64,000 bases of DNA. Origin: Palsa-883 sp035696165. GTDB lineage: Bacteria; Pseudomonadota; Alphaproteobacteria; Acetobacterales; Acetobacteraceae. This document shows, one piece after another, positions 53,571-63,539 of this stretch. The notes beneath the pieces were generated by a model. It searched no databases. It was not told where the DNA came from and saw only the letters and a list, made by a program, of their open reading frames with translations. The stretch's first letter is position 1; each line of letters starts with the position of its first letter. The stretch lies in contig DASRQX010000354.1 in NCBI GenBank assembly GCA_035696165.1, positions 26,366 through 90,365 of the forward strand, read 5' to 3'. The translations under genes were made by a program, and so were the position numbers.

Positions 53571-54767
53571 ATGTCTTCTTCCATCGCTCCTGATCCCACC
53601 CGGCTTCTCAGCGACCTCGCCTGCGAGACCTACAACGCCGAGCGCAACGACTCGGCAAGTAACCCGGGTCCGCAGAACCTCGATCTGGTAAAGCTCAGTC
53701 CCAACGCCGACCTGCCGCCCCTCACGGACCATGGCGTCGTCGAACCATTTTGGTGCTCCTTTGACCTCGCCCATCGCCGCGTTCAGGAAGGTGGCTGGAC
53801 CCATCAGGTCACATCGCGCGAGTTACCGATGTCAAAGGATGTCGCGGACGTCAATATGCGGCTTGCCAAAGACAGTTTCCGAGAGCTGCATTGGCATCTC
53901 GCCGATGAGTGGGCGCTGATGCTGAACGGCAAGGCCCGCGTGACGGTGTTCACCCCGGATGGCGCGATGTTCATCGACGATGTCGCCTCTGACGATCTAT
54001 GGCTGTTCCCTGCAGGCGCTCCGCATTCGATCCAGGCGCTCGGAGAGGATGGATGCGAGTTCTTGCTGGGGTTCAATCAGGGCAACTTTTCCGAGGAGAG
54101 CACTCTGCTTCTGTCGGATTGGCTGAAGCACACGCCGCCTGAGGTCTTGCGGCAGAATCTCGGCTTGACGGCCAATGCCATCGAGAACCTGCCGAAAGGA
54201 GAGCCATTGTATATTTTCCGGAGCGACGAGCCGGTCAAATCCGTGGAGGAAGAGATCGCCGAAGTCGCCCGGCACGCTGCCAAGCCCAAAATGTCCTATA
54301 CCTTCAAAGCACGCACTATGAAGCTGACGAAGGAAAGCAACGCCGGCAGCGTGAAGACTATCGACTCAAAGAACTTCCCGGCATCCGAAAAGATTGCGGC
54401 GGCGATTGTGACGGTGAAACCCGGCTGCATGCGTGAGATGGATTGGCATCCAAATGGCAGCGAATGGCAATACCGGATCAAGGGGAAGGGTCGTATGACC
54501 GTGTTCCCTGGCGAGGCAAAGGCTCGGACGATCGACCTCAACGCCAACGATGTCGGCTTCGTCCCCAACATGGCCGGTCACTGCATCCAGAACACCGGCG
54601 ACGAGGACCTGATATTCCTCGAACCGTTCGTCGCGCCCGAGTTCCAGGAGATTTCGGTCAACAAGTGGCCGCGGGCTTCGCCGCAGCAGGCGGCCATGGC
54701 GCACACCAAGTTCAAAAAGGAAGATCTCGACAAGCTTCCCGCTCACGCAAGCCCGGTCCTGCGATAA
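53571..54767 (+). CDS. Oxalate decarboxylase-like bicupin
   Basis: This 398-residue bicupin aligns with OxdC. Cupin 1 has RELHWHLADEWALMLNGKAR with the His-x-His-x3-Glu ligands and GAPHSIQAL with the distal His. The lid reads SEEST, retaining the glutamate needed for decarboxylation (SENST in the Bacillus enzyme). Cupin 2 reads REMDWHPNGSEWQYRIKGKG: Asp replaces the first histidine ligand. No signal peptide is seen. The family converts oxalate to formate and CO2 with Mn and consumes a proton, fitting acid stress. AAAGGAAC lies before ATG 53571. Confidence 0.83.
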   Translation: MSSSIAPDPTRLLSDLACETYNAERNDSASNPGPQNLDLVKLSPNADLPPLTDHGVVEPFWCSFDLAHRRVQEGGWTHQVTSRELPMSKDVADVNMRLAKDSFRELHWHLADEWALMLNGKARVTVFTPDGAMFIDDVASDDLWLFPAGAPHSIQALGEDGCEFLLGFNQGNFSEESTLLLSDWLKHTPPEVLRQNLGLTANAIENLPKGEPLYIFRSDEPVKSVEEEIAEVARHAAKPKMSYTFKARTMKLTKESNAGSVKTIDSKNFPASEKIAAAIVTVKPGCMREMDWHPNGSEWQYRIKGKGRMTVFPGEAKARTIDLNANDVGFVPNMAGHCIQNTGDEDLIFLEPFVAPEFQEISVNKWPRASPQQAAMAHTKFKKEDLDKLPAHASPVLR

Positions 54768-54860
54768 TCGAGTTCTAGCGAGATCGCCACGGCCAGGGGC
54801 CGAGCTGCCCGGCCGTCGCCGTAACCCCTCCGAACTGCGCCACCCTGTGGGACGGATGTA

Positions 54861-57800
54861 ATGAAAGCGCTCGTTCTCGTTGCCCTCCGCCGGCCCTACA
54901 CCTTCGTCGTCCTCGCACTGGTCATCCTATTGTTCGGTGCCATTTCGGTGCTGCGGACGCCGACGGACATCTTTCCGCCGGTCAAAATTCCGGTCATCGC
55001 AGCGATCTGGACCTATAACGGTCTGTCCCCGTCCGACATGTCGGGCCGCATCATATATTATTACGAGCGCACACTGACGACGACTGTCAGCGGGATCGAG
55101 CACATTGAAAGCCAGTCCTATTACGGCAGCGGTGTGGTCAAGATCTACTTCCAGCCCGGCACGGACATCAGCGCGGCGCAAGCGCAGGTCACGGCCTCAT
55201 CGCAAACGGTGATCAAGCAGATGCCGACCGGCACGACCCCGCCGAACATCCTCGTGTTCGATGCGTCCTCCGTGCCGGTGCTGGAATTGCAGATCGCTGC
55301 GGAGAACATGACGCCGTCGCAGATCAACGACATCGCGACAAACCTAATCCGGCCCGCGCTGGTGTCGGTCCCCGGCGTGGCGATCCCTGCGCCGTACGGC
55401 GGCACCACCGCCGACGTGGAGGTCGATCTCGATCAGTCGCAACTGCTGGCGCACGGCATGAGCGCCAAGGACATCGGCGCCGCCCTCGCTCTGCAGAACA
55501 TCGTGTTGCCGGCCGGCGATCAGAAGATCGGGCCGATCGACTTCATGGTCGTTACCAACGCGACGCCGCTGAAGATCGACGAGTTCAACAATCTGCCCAT
55601 CAAGCAGGTTGGCAACGCCACGGTGTACTTGCGCGATGTCGCCTATGTCCACGCGGGCGGGCCGCCGCAGCAGAACATCGTCATGGTCAAGGGGCAGCAG
55701 GCAGTCCTCCTGCAGATCCTCAAGACTGGCGAGGCTTCGACGCTGGCGGTGGTCGAAGGGGTCCGCGCCAAACTGCCAGGCATCCTCAAGATGCTGCCGC
55801 CAGGCGTCACGATCACGCCGCTCGACGATGCATCGACCTTCGTGCGCGCCTCGATCGATGACGTCGTGCAGGAGATGTTGACGGCGGCCGTCCTCGCCGG
55901 CATCGCGGTCCTGCTCTTCGTGGGAAGCTGGCGCTCGACCCTGATCGTGGCGGCGTCCATCCCGCTCTCCATCCTGTCCTCGGTTATTGCGCTGTCCGTC
56001 GTAGGGCAGGACATCAACGTCATGACGCTGGGCGGCCTGGCGCTCGCGGTCGGCATCTTGGTCGACGACGCCACCGTGATGATCGAGAACATCAACACCC
56101 ATCTCGAGCTGGCGGAGAAAAGCGGCGGCGAGGTGGACCTCAAGCAGGCCATCATCGAGGCGTCAAACCAGATCGTCGTGCCGACCTTCGTATCCACGAC
56201 GTGTATATGCATCGTGTGGGTGCCGCTGTTCCAGCTCGGCGGCGTTGCCGGCTACCTGTTCCTGCCGCTAGCCGAAGCAGTGATCTTTGCCATGATCGCG
56301 TCGTTCATCCTGTCGCGCACGCTGACGCCGACCCTGGCCGACTATCTGCTCCGCGGGCAGGTCGCGGCGCTCCAGGGCAAGGGGGGTGAGGCGCGGCGCG
56401 GCGTCTTCGGCCGCTTCCACCGCGGCTTCGAGGTTCGATTCGAGCGCTTCCGCGATGCCTATCGCGGGCTGCTCGAGCGGCTCGCGCCGCAGCGGCACGT
56501 GTTCTGCTCGCTCTACCTCACGCTGGCCCTCGCGTCTCTCGTGCTCCTCGTCTTCGTCGGGCAGGATTTCTTCCCGAGCATCAAGTCGGGCACGATCGCG
56601 ATGCACATGCGCTTCGCCTCCGGCACGCGCATCGAGGAGACGGCCAAGCTGGCAGTGCTCGTCGACCAGCGGGTGCACGCACTTCTGCCCGGCCATGTCG
56701 TCGGCAGCCTGCTGAACTGTGGACTGCCCTCGACCGGCATCAACCAAGCCTATAGCAACACCGGAACGATCGGTTCGCAGGATTGCGACCTGACGGTGTC
56801 GCTGGATAACCAGGCCTCGCCGGTCGCCCGGTACCAGCAAATCTTGCGGGCCGGGCTGGCGGCGCGCTTTCCCGGTGCGCAGTTCAGCTTCCTCGCCGGC
56901 GACATCACCGCGCAGATCCTGAACTTCGGCCTGCCGTCGCCCGTCGACATCCGGATCAGCGGGCGCGACCTGGATGAGAACTACGCCTTCGCCACGAAGC
57001 TTGCGGCCCGCATCCAGAAGGTCGCCGGCGCGGCCGACGTCCGGATCCAGCAGATCATGGACCAGCCGACCCTGCAGCTCGACTCCAGCCGGAGCCTCGC
57101 GCTCGGGGTCGGCCTCAACGAGTCGCTGATCGCTGACAATGTGCTGGCCACGCTGTCGGGGAGCGGCCAGACCGCGCCGACCTATTGGCTCGATCCAAGC
57201 ACGGGCGTCTCGCATCTGGTCAACGTCCAGACACCGCAGGACCAGATGCAGAGCGTCAACGCCCTGCAAACCGTGCCGGTCGGCAACACTACGGGCACCG
57301 GGCCCGCCGCCCAGCCGGAGATCGTCGGCGGCCTGTCCAACCTCCGCATCACCGCCATTCCCGGCGTCGTTTCGCATTACGCGATCATGCCGGCCATCGA
57401 CATTTACGCCACCGTCGCCGGCCGCGATCTGGGCGGGACCACCAGGGCAATGCAGACCGCCATCGACGATCTGCAATCCGACCTTCCGAGGGGCGCGACT
57501 GTGGCGCTGACCGGGCAGGCCAGCACCATGCAGTCGGCCTACGCGCAGCTGCTCGAAGGCCTGACCTTGTCCATCGTGCTCGTATTCCTGGTCATCGTGG
57601 TGAACTTCCAGTCGTGGCTGGACCCGATGATCGTCATCTCGGCGCTGCCGGCGGCCCTCGCTGGAGCGACGTGGAGCCTGTTCCTCACTGGCACGACACT
57701 GTCCGTGCCGGCGCTGACCGGCGCGATCATGAGCATGGGGACAGCGACGGCGAACACCGTGCTCGTGGTGGACTTCGCCCGCGCCCAGTTGGCCGCCCAC

Positions 57801-58055
57801 GGCGACCCGGTGGCCGCGGCGATCGAGGCGGGTCACGCCCGGATCAGGCCGGTGCTGATGACGGCGCTGGCGATGATCGTAGGCATGTTCCCGATGTCAT
57901 TCAGTAACACCACCAATGCGCCCCTGGCCCGTGCCGTCATCGGCGGCTTGATCGTCGCAACCGTGACGACCCTGATGTTTGTCCCTTGCGTGTTCGCAAT
58001 TATTCATCGCGGCCGGTCAAGGCGGCCGTTGCAGCTACAGGAGAGGTCAGCGTGA
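54861..58055 (+). CDS. RND-family efflux permease
   Basis: This 1064-residue inner-membrane pump has the HAE/AcrB duplicated layout. TM4 has LAVGILVDDATVMIENINTH with the Asp pair of the proton relay. TM10 reads MGTATANTVLVVDFARAQLA, where the AcrB lysine is replaced by alanine; the downstream ARIRPVLMTALAMIVGMFP keeps the arginine. Periplasmic porter domains are complete. It overlaps its adaptor gene by four bases. Substrate unknown; a CzcA-type metal pump is less likely from the TM4 sequence. Confidence 0.92.
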   Translation: MKALVLVALRRPYTFVVLALVILLFGAISVLRTPTDIFPPVKIPVIAAIWTYNGLSPSDMSGRIIYYYERTLTTTVSGIEHIESQSYYGSGVVKIYFQPGTDISAAQAQVTASSQTVIKQMPTGTTPPNILVFDASSVPVLELQIAAENMTPSQINDIATNLIRPALVSVPGVAIPAPYGGTTADVEVDLDQSQLLAHGMSAKDIGAALALQNIVLPAGDQKIGPIDFMVVTNATPLKIDEFNNLPIKQVGNATVYLRDVAYVHAGGPPQQNIVMVKGQQAVLLQILKTGEASTLAVVEGVRAKLPGILKMLPPGVTITPLDDASTFVRASIDDVVQEMLTAAVLAGIAVLLFVGSWRSTLIVAASIPLSILSSVIALSVVGQDINVMTLGGLALAVGILVDDATVMIENINTHLELAEKSGGEVDLKQAIIEASNQIVVPTFVSTTCICIVWVPLFQLGGVAGYLFLPLAEAVIFAMIASFILSRTLTPTLADYLLRGQVAALQGKGGEARRGVFGRFHRGFEVRFERFRDAYRGLLERLAPQRHVFCSLYLTLALASLVLLVFVGQDFFPSIKSGTIAMHMRFASGTRIEETAKLAVLVDQRVHALLPGHVVGSLLNCGLPSTGINQAYSNTGTIGSQDCDLTVSLDNQASPVARYQQILRAGLAARFPGAQFSFLAGDITAQILNFGLPSPVDIRISGRDLDENYAFATKLAARIQKVAGAADVRIQQIMDQPTLQLDSSRSLALGVGLNESLIADNVLATLSGSGQTAPTYWLDPSTGVSHLVNVQTPQDQMQSVNALQTVPVGNTTGTGPAAQPEIVGGLSNLRITAIPGVVSHYAIMPAIDIYATVAGRDLGGTTRAMQTAIDDLQSDLPRGATVALTGQASTMQSAYAQLLEGLTLSIVLVFLVIVVNFQSWLDPMIVISALPAALAGATWSLFLTGTTLSVPALTGAIMSMGTATANTVLVVDFARAQLAAHGDPVAAAIEAGHARIRPVLMTALAMIVGMFPMSFSNTTNAPLARAVIGGLIVATVTTLMFVPCVFAIIHRGRSRRPLQLQERSA

Positions 58056-59248
58056 GTGCAACGAAACGCCGCAGTCGCGGCTGGGCGGTTGCTATCGCAG
58101 GCATGACAGTGGCGCTCGTGGTTGCGGGATACGGAATATGGATGCGCGGCGTCACGTTGACGAACCTTCAGCAGCAAGCCGACGATTCCGCGATCCCGCG
58201 CGTGCAGCTAACGACGCCGAAGCCGGGCCCGAAGGAGCGGACCGTGACCTTGCCCGGCAACGTCGTGGCGTGGAACGAGGCACCGATCTACGCGCAGGTC
58301 AGCGGCTACGTGACCAAGTGGTACAAGGACTACGGCGCACACGTCGACAAAGGCGAGCTGCTCGCGGATATCGATGCGCCGGGTCTCGACGCGCAATACA
58401 AAGCAAGCCTCGCGCAACTGGACACGGCGGTGACTAACTACAACCTCGCCGCCCTCACGGCAAAGCGCTATACGGAGCTGAAGAACACGCCAGGTGTGTC
58501 CCTGCAGGAAGTCGACAATTATGTCGCCGCTGCCGCAGCGGACAAGGCCCAGGTCGCTGTCGCCCAGGAAAACGTCCAGCACTACTATGCCATGATCGGT
58601 TTCGAGAAGGTCACGGCACCGTTCGCCGGCATCGTCACATCCCGCTTGGTCAACATCGGCGACTACGTCACCAGTGCGGGCGGTGATGCCACGGTCCAAG
58701 GGGTCGCCAAGCCGCTGTTCAACGTGGCGGACATATCGAAGCTTCGCGTCTATGCGGCCGTGCCACAGAGCTTCGGGAACGTGCTTTCGCCGGCGATCAA
58801 GGCGACGCTCACCCTGCCCAACGCACCAGAGAGGCCGATCAAGGCCGACTTCCTCACGGCGGCGGGTGCCGTCGCCACCGGCACGCGCACGATCGTCACC
58901 GAACTTGTCGTCGAAGACGGTCAGAAACCCCTGCTGCCCGGAGCATATGTCAACGTCCACCTCACCGTTCCCGGAAACCCGAATCTCGTGATCGTGCCGC
59001 CGCAGGCGCTGCTCTTCCGAGCCGAGGGTATGCAGGTCGCGACGGTCGTCGCGGGAGACCGCATTCACTTGCAGAATGTATCCCTCGGCGACAATCTCGG
59101 GTCGGAGGTAGAGCTCCTGTCCGGAGTGACGACGGCCGACAAGATTGTGGCCAACCCCTCACTTGGATTGTTGGAAGGCGAGCAGGTGAAGGTCGTCCAG
59201 GCGGTGCGCGGCTACGAGCTGTCAGATATCAGCAAGCCGGCACAGTAG
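58052..59248 (+). CDS. RND periplasmic adaptor (membrane-fusion protein)
   Basis: This 398-residue adaptor starts at GTG 58052, preceded by AGGAGAGG, and overlaps the pump stop. It has an N-terminal helix (WAVAIAGMTVALVVAGYGIW), lipoyl halves (LPGNVVAWNEAPIYAQVSGY and IGFEKVTAPFAGIVTSRLVN), a hairpin between them and C-terminal beta domains. Gene order pump then adaptor is reversed relative to acrAB. No TolC-type outer-membrane gene follows. Confidence 0.92.
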   Translation: MSATKRRSRGWAVAIAGMTVALVVAGYGIWMRGVTLTNLQQQADDSAIPRVQLTTPKPGPKERTVTLPGNVVAWNEAPIYAQVSGYVTKWYKDYGAHVDKGELLADIDAPGLDAQYKASLAQLDTAVTNYNLAALTAKRYTELKNTPGVSLQEVDNYVAAAAADKAQVAVAQENVQHYYAMIGFEKVTAPFAGIVTSRLVNIGDYVTSAGGDATVQGVAKPLFNVADISKLRVYAAVPQSFGNVLSPAIKATLTLPNAPERPIKADFLTAAGAVATGTRTIVTELVVEDGQKPLLPGAYVNVHLTVPGNPNLVIVPPQALLFRAEGMQVATVVAGDRIHLQNVSLGDNLGSEVELLSGVTTADKIVANPSLGLLEGEQVKVVQAVRGYELSDISKPAQ

Positions 59249-59978
59249 CGGCCGTCACCCGAGGCACATGGCCGGTTTGAGCAGGCCATCATCCCGCCAC
59301 GCTGCTCGCTCGGCACGCCTCACAGCAAGATGCCCAGCCAGGCCGCTCTGATGTCCGTTGTCAACAGGATGAACGTAGCTGAACACCGCGTGTGCGGTGA
59401 CCGGTTGTTATGGATGCTCACGGGAGGAGGCGCGGCCGAAAGACGCCGGTGACCAGGAACCAGCGCTCGCTCACTCGTGGAGACCGCCACAGGCAGCTGA
59501 GACCACCCAAAGCCGACGTTTCCTCTGCCTCAAAAGTCAGTTGACATAGCGACATAGTGACGTCATGATGTCATTATATCCTCAGATCCGGCCAACCGCC
59601 TGCCGCTGTATGTCAGGTCGAAGACGCACTCGCCGAACGCATTGCTGTGAATTGGCACCGAAGTGGGACCAGGCTACTGACTCGCTTTTACGCATTGAAC
59701 TACCCGCGCAAATTTCGTTCAGGGTGGGGTCCCGATAGGCGCCGATCGGGACCCACCTGCACATTGATTTCCGCAGCAAGTTCAAAGCAATAGCTCAGTT
59801 TCGACAGGGGTCCCACTTCGGGGCTTATTCACACCCCGCTCCGTCAGGACACGCGTCCCGGCCGCGTCGGTGTGGGCCAGAGCGGGATGCGCGCTGATAG
59901 CCGCGCCCATCCCGCTCCAGATCTTCGTTTGCTCGCGTGAATCAGGCCGACGGCGAGCCCGCCTTCGGCTATCACGCG
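59249..59978. mobile_element. Non-coding region with IS21-like terminal-repeat remnant
   Basis: No gene is recognised in these 730 bases. A 13-bp perfect inverted repeat (ccgaagtgggacc at 59658-59670; its complement at 59809-59821) brackets 138 bases. Inside it, gggtcccgat (59727-59736) pairs with atcgggaccc (59745-59754). Repeated ggggtccc units are reminiscent of IS21-family ends, so this may be a solo or MITE-like remnant. Confidence 0.5.
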
Positions 59979-61295
59979 CTAACCAAGCGTAACTTCGGCC
60001 TCGATCACTTCGAGATCGGCGGTCATGACCATGCCCTTGGTTTCCGGCCCCAGATAGACCGCGATGACATACACGACCAGCGAACCAACCGTGCCGTACA
60101 TCATCGGTTTGGCGAAACCCATGCCCTGGTTCACCGCGAAGTAAGTCAGGATCGGCGCGACCGCCGCGCCCCAGACCGCGCCCTGATGATAGATGAAACC
60201 CGCGGCGGTGGCGCGTACCTCGGTCGGGAAGCGTTCCGACAGCCAGCCGGGATTTAGGGCGTCCTTGCCACCGAAAAAACAGATGAACAGCAGGAAGAAC
60301 GCGAGGAACAAGCTCCGGTCGAGCTGCATGACATACAGCGGCACGAAGAACACGGCGATGGTCAAGGGAATCATGAGCGCCCAGCGCCGTCCAACGCGTT
60401 CCGACAGGCCGCCCCAGAACGTACAGGCGGCGAACGTGAGAATGTTGCCCCAGAACACCGGAACCGACACCTGGGCCGGCGTCCAGCCCAGTTCTTTCGT
60501 CAGATAGGTGCCGAGCATGGCCCAGACCGCGTAGTAGGCGCAGAAGTTCGCGGCCATCCATAGGCAACCCGTCAGAGTATTGTACAGATATTTGCGCTTG
60601 AAGATGGCGAACAGTGGCAGGGTAACCTGCTGTTTCGTCGCGTTCTGGATCTTCTTGTTTTCCGCCCAAACCTCGGGCTCTTTCACGTACAGGCGGATCC
60701 AGACGCAGCCCAGGGCCGGTAGCACGCCCAGGATTAGCATCCCGCGCCACCCATAGCCCTTATGCCACGCTTCCAACGGCGCGTACAGGAAGCCGTAGGC
60801 GAGGGCGGACAGTGCGAAGCCCAACCCCCAGGACCCCTGCAACACGCCTGACATCAGCCCACGCGACCGCGCCGGCCAGGATTCCATCGCCAGTGCCGCG
60901 CCAGCCGGCCACTCCGCCCCCATGCCGATGCCCAACAGCGCCCGGACCACGAACAGGAAGGTGAAGCTGGGCGAGAAGCCCGCGAGGAAATTGCAGATCG
61001 AATACCAAAGAATGGAGATCATCAGCGGCGCTCGGCGCCCCAGCCGATCGGCCAGCCAACCGGATGCCGTCGCTCCACCCAGGCGCATGACCAGCGTGAC
61101 CGAGAAGATCGCCGTCACGTCGATCAGCGGAACCCCGAACTCCTGCGCGATCGGCGCCATGATCAGAAGAAAGACGGTGAAGTCGAAGGCGTCGAGCGTC
61201 CAACCCATCCAGGCGGCGCAATAGGCGTACCATTGGTCCTTGGTGGGTTCTTTCCACCATGGAACGTTTGTCGCGTTTCCAGCGTATCCGGACAT
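59979..61295 (-). CDS. MFS transporter, carboxylate/sugar-acid type
   Basis: This 438-residue protein has twelve predicted helices. The MFS loop motif is GWLADRLGRRAPLMISILWY, and AAWMGWTLDAFDFTVFLLIM in helix 1 is typical of the sialate/lactate/aromatic-acid (NanT, Jen1-like, AAHS) groups. GMGAEWPAGAALAMESWPAR is the helix-4 signature. An AGGGAG precedes ATG 61295. It stands alone, so the substrate is open; a monocarboxylate is likely. Confidence 0.87.
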   Translation of the reverse strand: MSGYAGNATNVPWWKEPTKDQWYAYCAAWMGWTLDAFDFTVFLLIMAPIAQEFGVPLIDVTAIFSVTLVMRLGGATASGWLADRLGRRAPLMISILWYSICNFLAGFSPSFTFLFVVRALLGIGMGAEWPAGAALAMESWPARSRGLMSGVLQGSWGLGFALSALAYGFLYAPLEAWHKGYGWRGMLILGVLPALGCVWIRLYVKEPEVWAENKKIQNATKQQVTLPLFAIFKRKYLYNTLTGCLWMAANFCAYYAVWAMLGTYLTKELGWTPAQVSVPVFWGNILTFAACTFWGGLSERVGRRWALMIPLTIAVFFVPLYVMQLDRSLFLAFFLLFICFFGGKDALNPGWLSERFPTEVRATAAGFIYHQGAVWGAAVAPILTYFAVNQGMGFAKPMMYGTVGSLVVYVIAVYLGPETKGMVMTADLEVIEAEVTLG

Positions 61296-61464
61296 CGATT
61301 TGAACTCCCTGCTTCTTGGCCTGCCTGTCGGATGGGCTTATGTCCGCCCATTCCGAACTCAGCCTATCAACGAGTTCGTGTCTGATGCAACAAATCCCAG
61401 TGCGGGGCCGCTGTGGGTCTCACCGGTGCCAGATGGCCCAAACGCAATACAGTTCTGGCGTTTC

Positions 61465-61617
61465 TCAATCCAATTCGTCGCACGCCAGTTCGAGAATCAG
61501 CGCCTTATTGAGCGACGACTGGGCGTTGAAGTCGAAAGTGTAGAGGCTTTTGGTCTGTGGAAACCGCACCGCCCGGATGCGGAGATGGCCTGATATGGGA
61601 ATCTTGCGTCGGCGTTC
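61465..61617 (-). pseudogene. IstB fragment (IS21-family helper ATPase)
   Basis: The 50-codon open stretch ends at TGA 61465-61467. LRIRAVRFPQTKSLYTFDFN and AQSSLNKALILELACDEL match the linker just before the AAA domain of IstB (RFP..KTL..FDF..QPSLNKALILELA). The Walker motifs and both termini are missing. Confidence 0.75.
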
Positions 61618-62180
61618 ACGCCGCGGCCGTCACTCGAACCGAGCCCAAACTGATTTCCCAGAACCCGACAAATCCGTGAATGCACGTCCGCTTCCCGACA
61701 TAATGCGCCCGAAATCTGCCAATTCCGCTCATTCCGCTATGCGCCCATTACCGCCGCTCCGAGTGGCTTGGCCTGCACCCTCGAAGCAGACATTCCCCTA
61801 GGCGCCTCGGTGGACCGGACTGGCCAACTCCAGCCATTGGCGCAGTGTCTCTTCTGATATTTGGCCATTTCAGTAGGAGACCTATGCCAGGGTCGCCAGA
61901 AACAGCGTGACCACTGCCAGCCACGAGTAAAACAGGGGGCGCCGCTGTGCGCCGGTCAGCTGATATCTCGCTCGCGTCGTCAGGAACACGAAACGCCCAT
62001 CTGCGCCCGGTGTGCAGACGAAGCACGAGTCCACCAGCCGCCCTTCCGGCGGATCGCAGCGATCTCCTCCCGAGCGGCGAGTGACCCTCTCGACGGCCTG
62101 TCGCCAATTCTCGCCAATGTCCTTAGCATGCCGACGGACCATAGGCCGGACCACCCACGGCCAGTGGAATGGAGCCCCGA
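61618..62180. other. No confident gene
   Basis: One weak candidate is a minus-strand frame at 61882-62154 (90 codons: RRHAKDIGENWRQAVERVTR, RLVDSCFVCTPGADGRFVFL) ending in a hydrophobic FYSWLAVVTLFLATLA, like a tail-anchored small protein. It has no recognised family. The rest shows no supportable feature apart from the GGAG at 62171-62174 that serves the next gene. Confidence 0.35.
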
Positions 62181-63485
62181 ATGAAATCCACCAGGATTTG
62201 CATCGTACTTGCCGTCTTGGCGGCTTGTCTTTCAGGACAAGCGAAATCCCAGCCCAACCAATCGGAGATCGATTCTGCCAATCGGCTCTTCCAGGCCGGG
62301 AATTTTGCCGAAGCCGGCAAAATTTACGCGCGAATTGCTGCTCAAAATCCTAGGAACTATTCGGCAGCCCTCGAGCTGGGGCGCATTGCGCTGCTTTCCA
62401 ATAGGTTTGACGAAGCGCGGAAATGGTTGGAAAAGGCTATCGCTCTGCAGCCCAGTGCCACCGACGCCAAGGTCACGCTCGCTGAGGTATTTTATCGCCG
62501 AGACGATTTCCAAAAGGCGGCGACTTCACTGAATGGCATAGAGGCAGGCAGCAACAAATTGCTCACATCGCAGTATCCAACACTTGATGTTGCGCAGTTG
62601 GAAAGCTTCAAGGATCAGACGCCCTATGAGACTCAGGGCGACGGGCAAAGTACGCGTCTGAAATTTCTCAAGACCGATCCACTGCCGCTGGTCAGCGTGC
62701 GCGTGAACGGCGGCGACGAGGTCACCTTCTTCATCGATACCGGGGCTTCGGAGGTCGTGCTCGACACGGACTTCGCCCGAGAACTTGGCATACCGAAATT
62801 CGGATCGGTGCAGGGCACCTTCTCCGGCGGCCAGCGCGCTGATGTTCAGAGTGGGCGGATCGATTCACTCGCCGTTGGCGACTGGACCATCAAGAACCTG
62901 CCCATTGCGACGTTAGCCCTGCGCCAATTGTCCAAAGACCTCGGCGTAAAACGCATCGACGGGTGCATCGGGACCACTCTACTATACCATTTCCTCGCGA
63001 CCCTCGATTATCCACATGGCGAGCTTGTGTTGCGCCGGAAAACCGCGACAAGCCTGAAGCAGTTTCGGGCAGCTTCGTCAGGCAGAAGCGTCCAGGTTCC
63101 TTTCTGGATTGCGGGCGACCATTTCATGGTTGGCTGGGGTCGTGTGGAGACAATCCCACGTGCACTCCTGTTCGTTGACACAGGGCTGGCTGGCGCCGGA
63201 GTCAAGTTGGCGGAGCCGGTCATCAAGGAGGCTGGGATCAAGCTGGAGGAAGACAAAGCCTTCGAAGGGGCAGGGGGAGGAGGAAAACTGAAAATCGTAC
63301 CCTATACGGTACGTCAAATTTCCTTCGGCGAGGCAAGGGCAAACAATCTCCCGGGTCTATACGATGGGCCATTCCCATGGGAAACCAGTTTTGGATTTCA
63401 CCTCGCGGGTATGGTCGGCCACGATTTCTTCAAATCCTATGCGGTGACCTTTGACTTCGAGAATATGCGGATTTTTCTCCAATAG
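62181..63485 (+). CDS. TPR plus retropepsin-like aspartyl protease lipoprotein
   Basis: This 434-residue protein has a lipoprotein-like signal (ICIVLAVLAACLSGQAKS, lipobox LAAC). Two to three TPR units follow (SANRLFQAGNFAEAGKIYAR, LGRIALLSNRFDEARKWLEK). Then comes an aspartyl-protease-like domain with two DTG motifs: VTFFIDTGASEVVLDTDFAR and ALLFVDTGLAGAGVKLAEP. Bacterial retropepsin-like proteins normally have one DTG per chain; two suggest a pepsin-like internal duplication. The start at 62181 is set by GGAG six bases upstream. Confidence 0.78.
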   Translation: MKSTRICIVLAVLAACLSGQAKSQPNQSEIDSANRLFQAGNFAEAGKIYARIAAQNPRNYSAALELGRIALLSNRFDEARKWLEKAIALQPSATDAKVTLAEVFYRRDDFQKAATSLNGIEAGSNKLLTSQYPTLDVAQLESFKDQTPYETQGDGQSTRLKFLKTDPLPLVSVRVNGGDEVTFFIDTGASEVVLDTDFARELGIPKFGSVQGTFSGGQRADVQSGRIDSLAVGDWTIKNLPIATLALRQLSKDLGVKRIDGCIGTTLLYHFLATLDYPHGELVLRRKTATSLKQFRAASSGRSVQVPFWIAGDHFMVGWGRVETIPRALLFVDTGLAGAGVKLAEPVIKEAGIKLEEDKAFEGAGGGGKLKIVPYTVRQISFGEARANNLPGLYDGPFPWETSFGFHLAGMVGHDFFKSYAVTFDFENMRIFLQ

Positions 63486-63539
63486 AAGCTCTGACCGGGC
63501 GAATCTGCCAACGCTCCAAAATTGGAATACGGTTCTTCG

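Noticed and set aside
56268..57836. Long minus-strand frame inside the RND pump gene
   Set aside because: Composition is Arg/Asp/Gln-rich shadow of the RND codons; the plus strand carries a full set of RND motifs.
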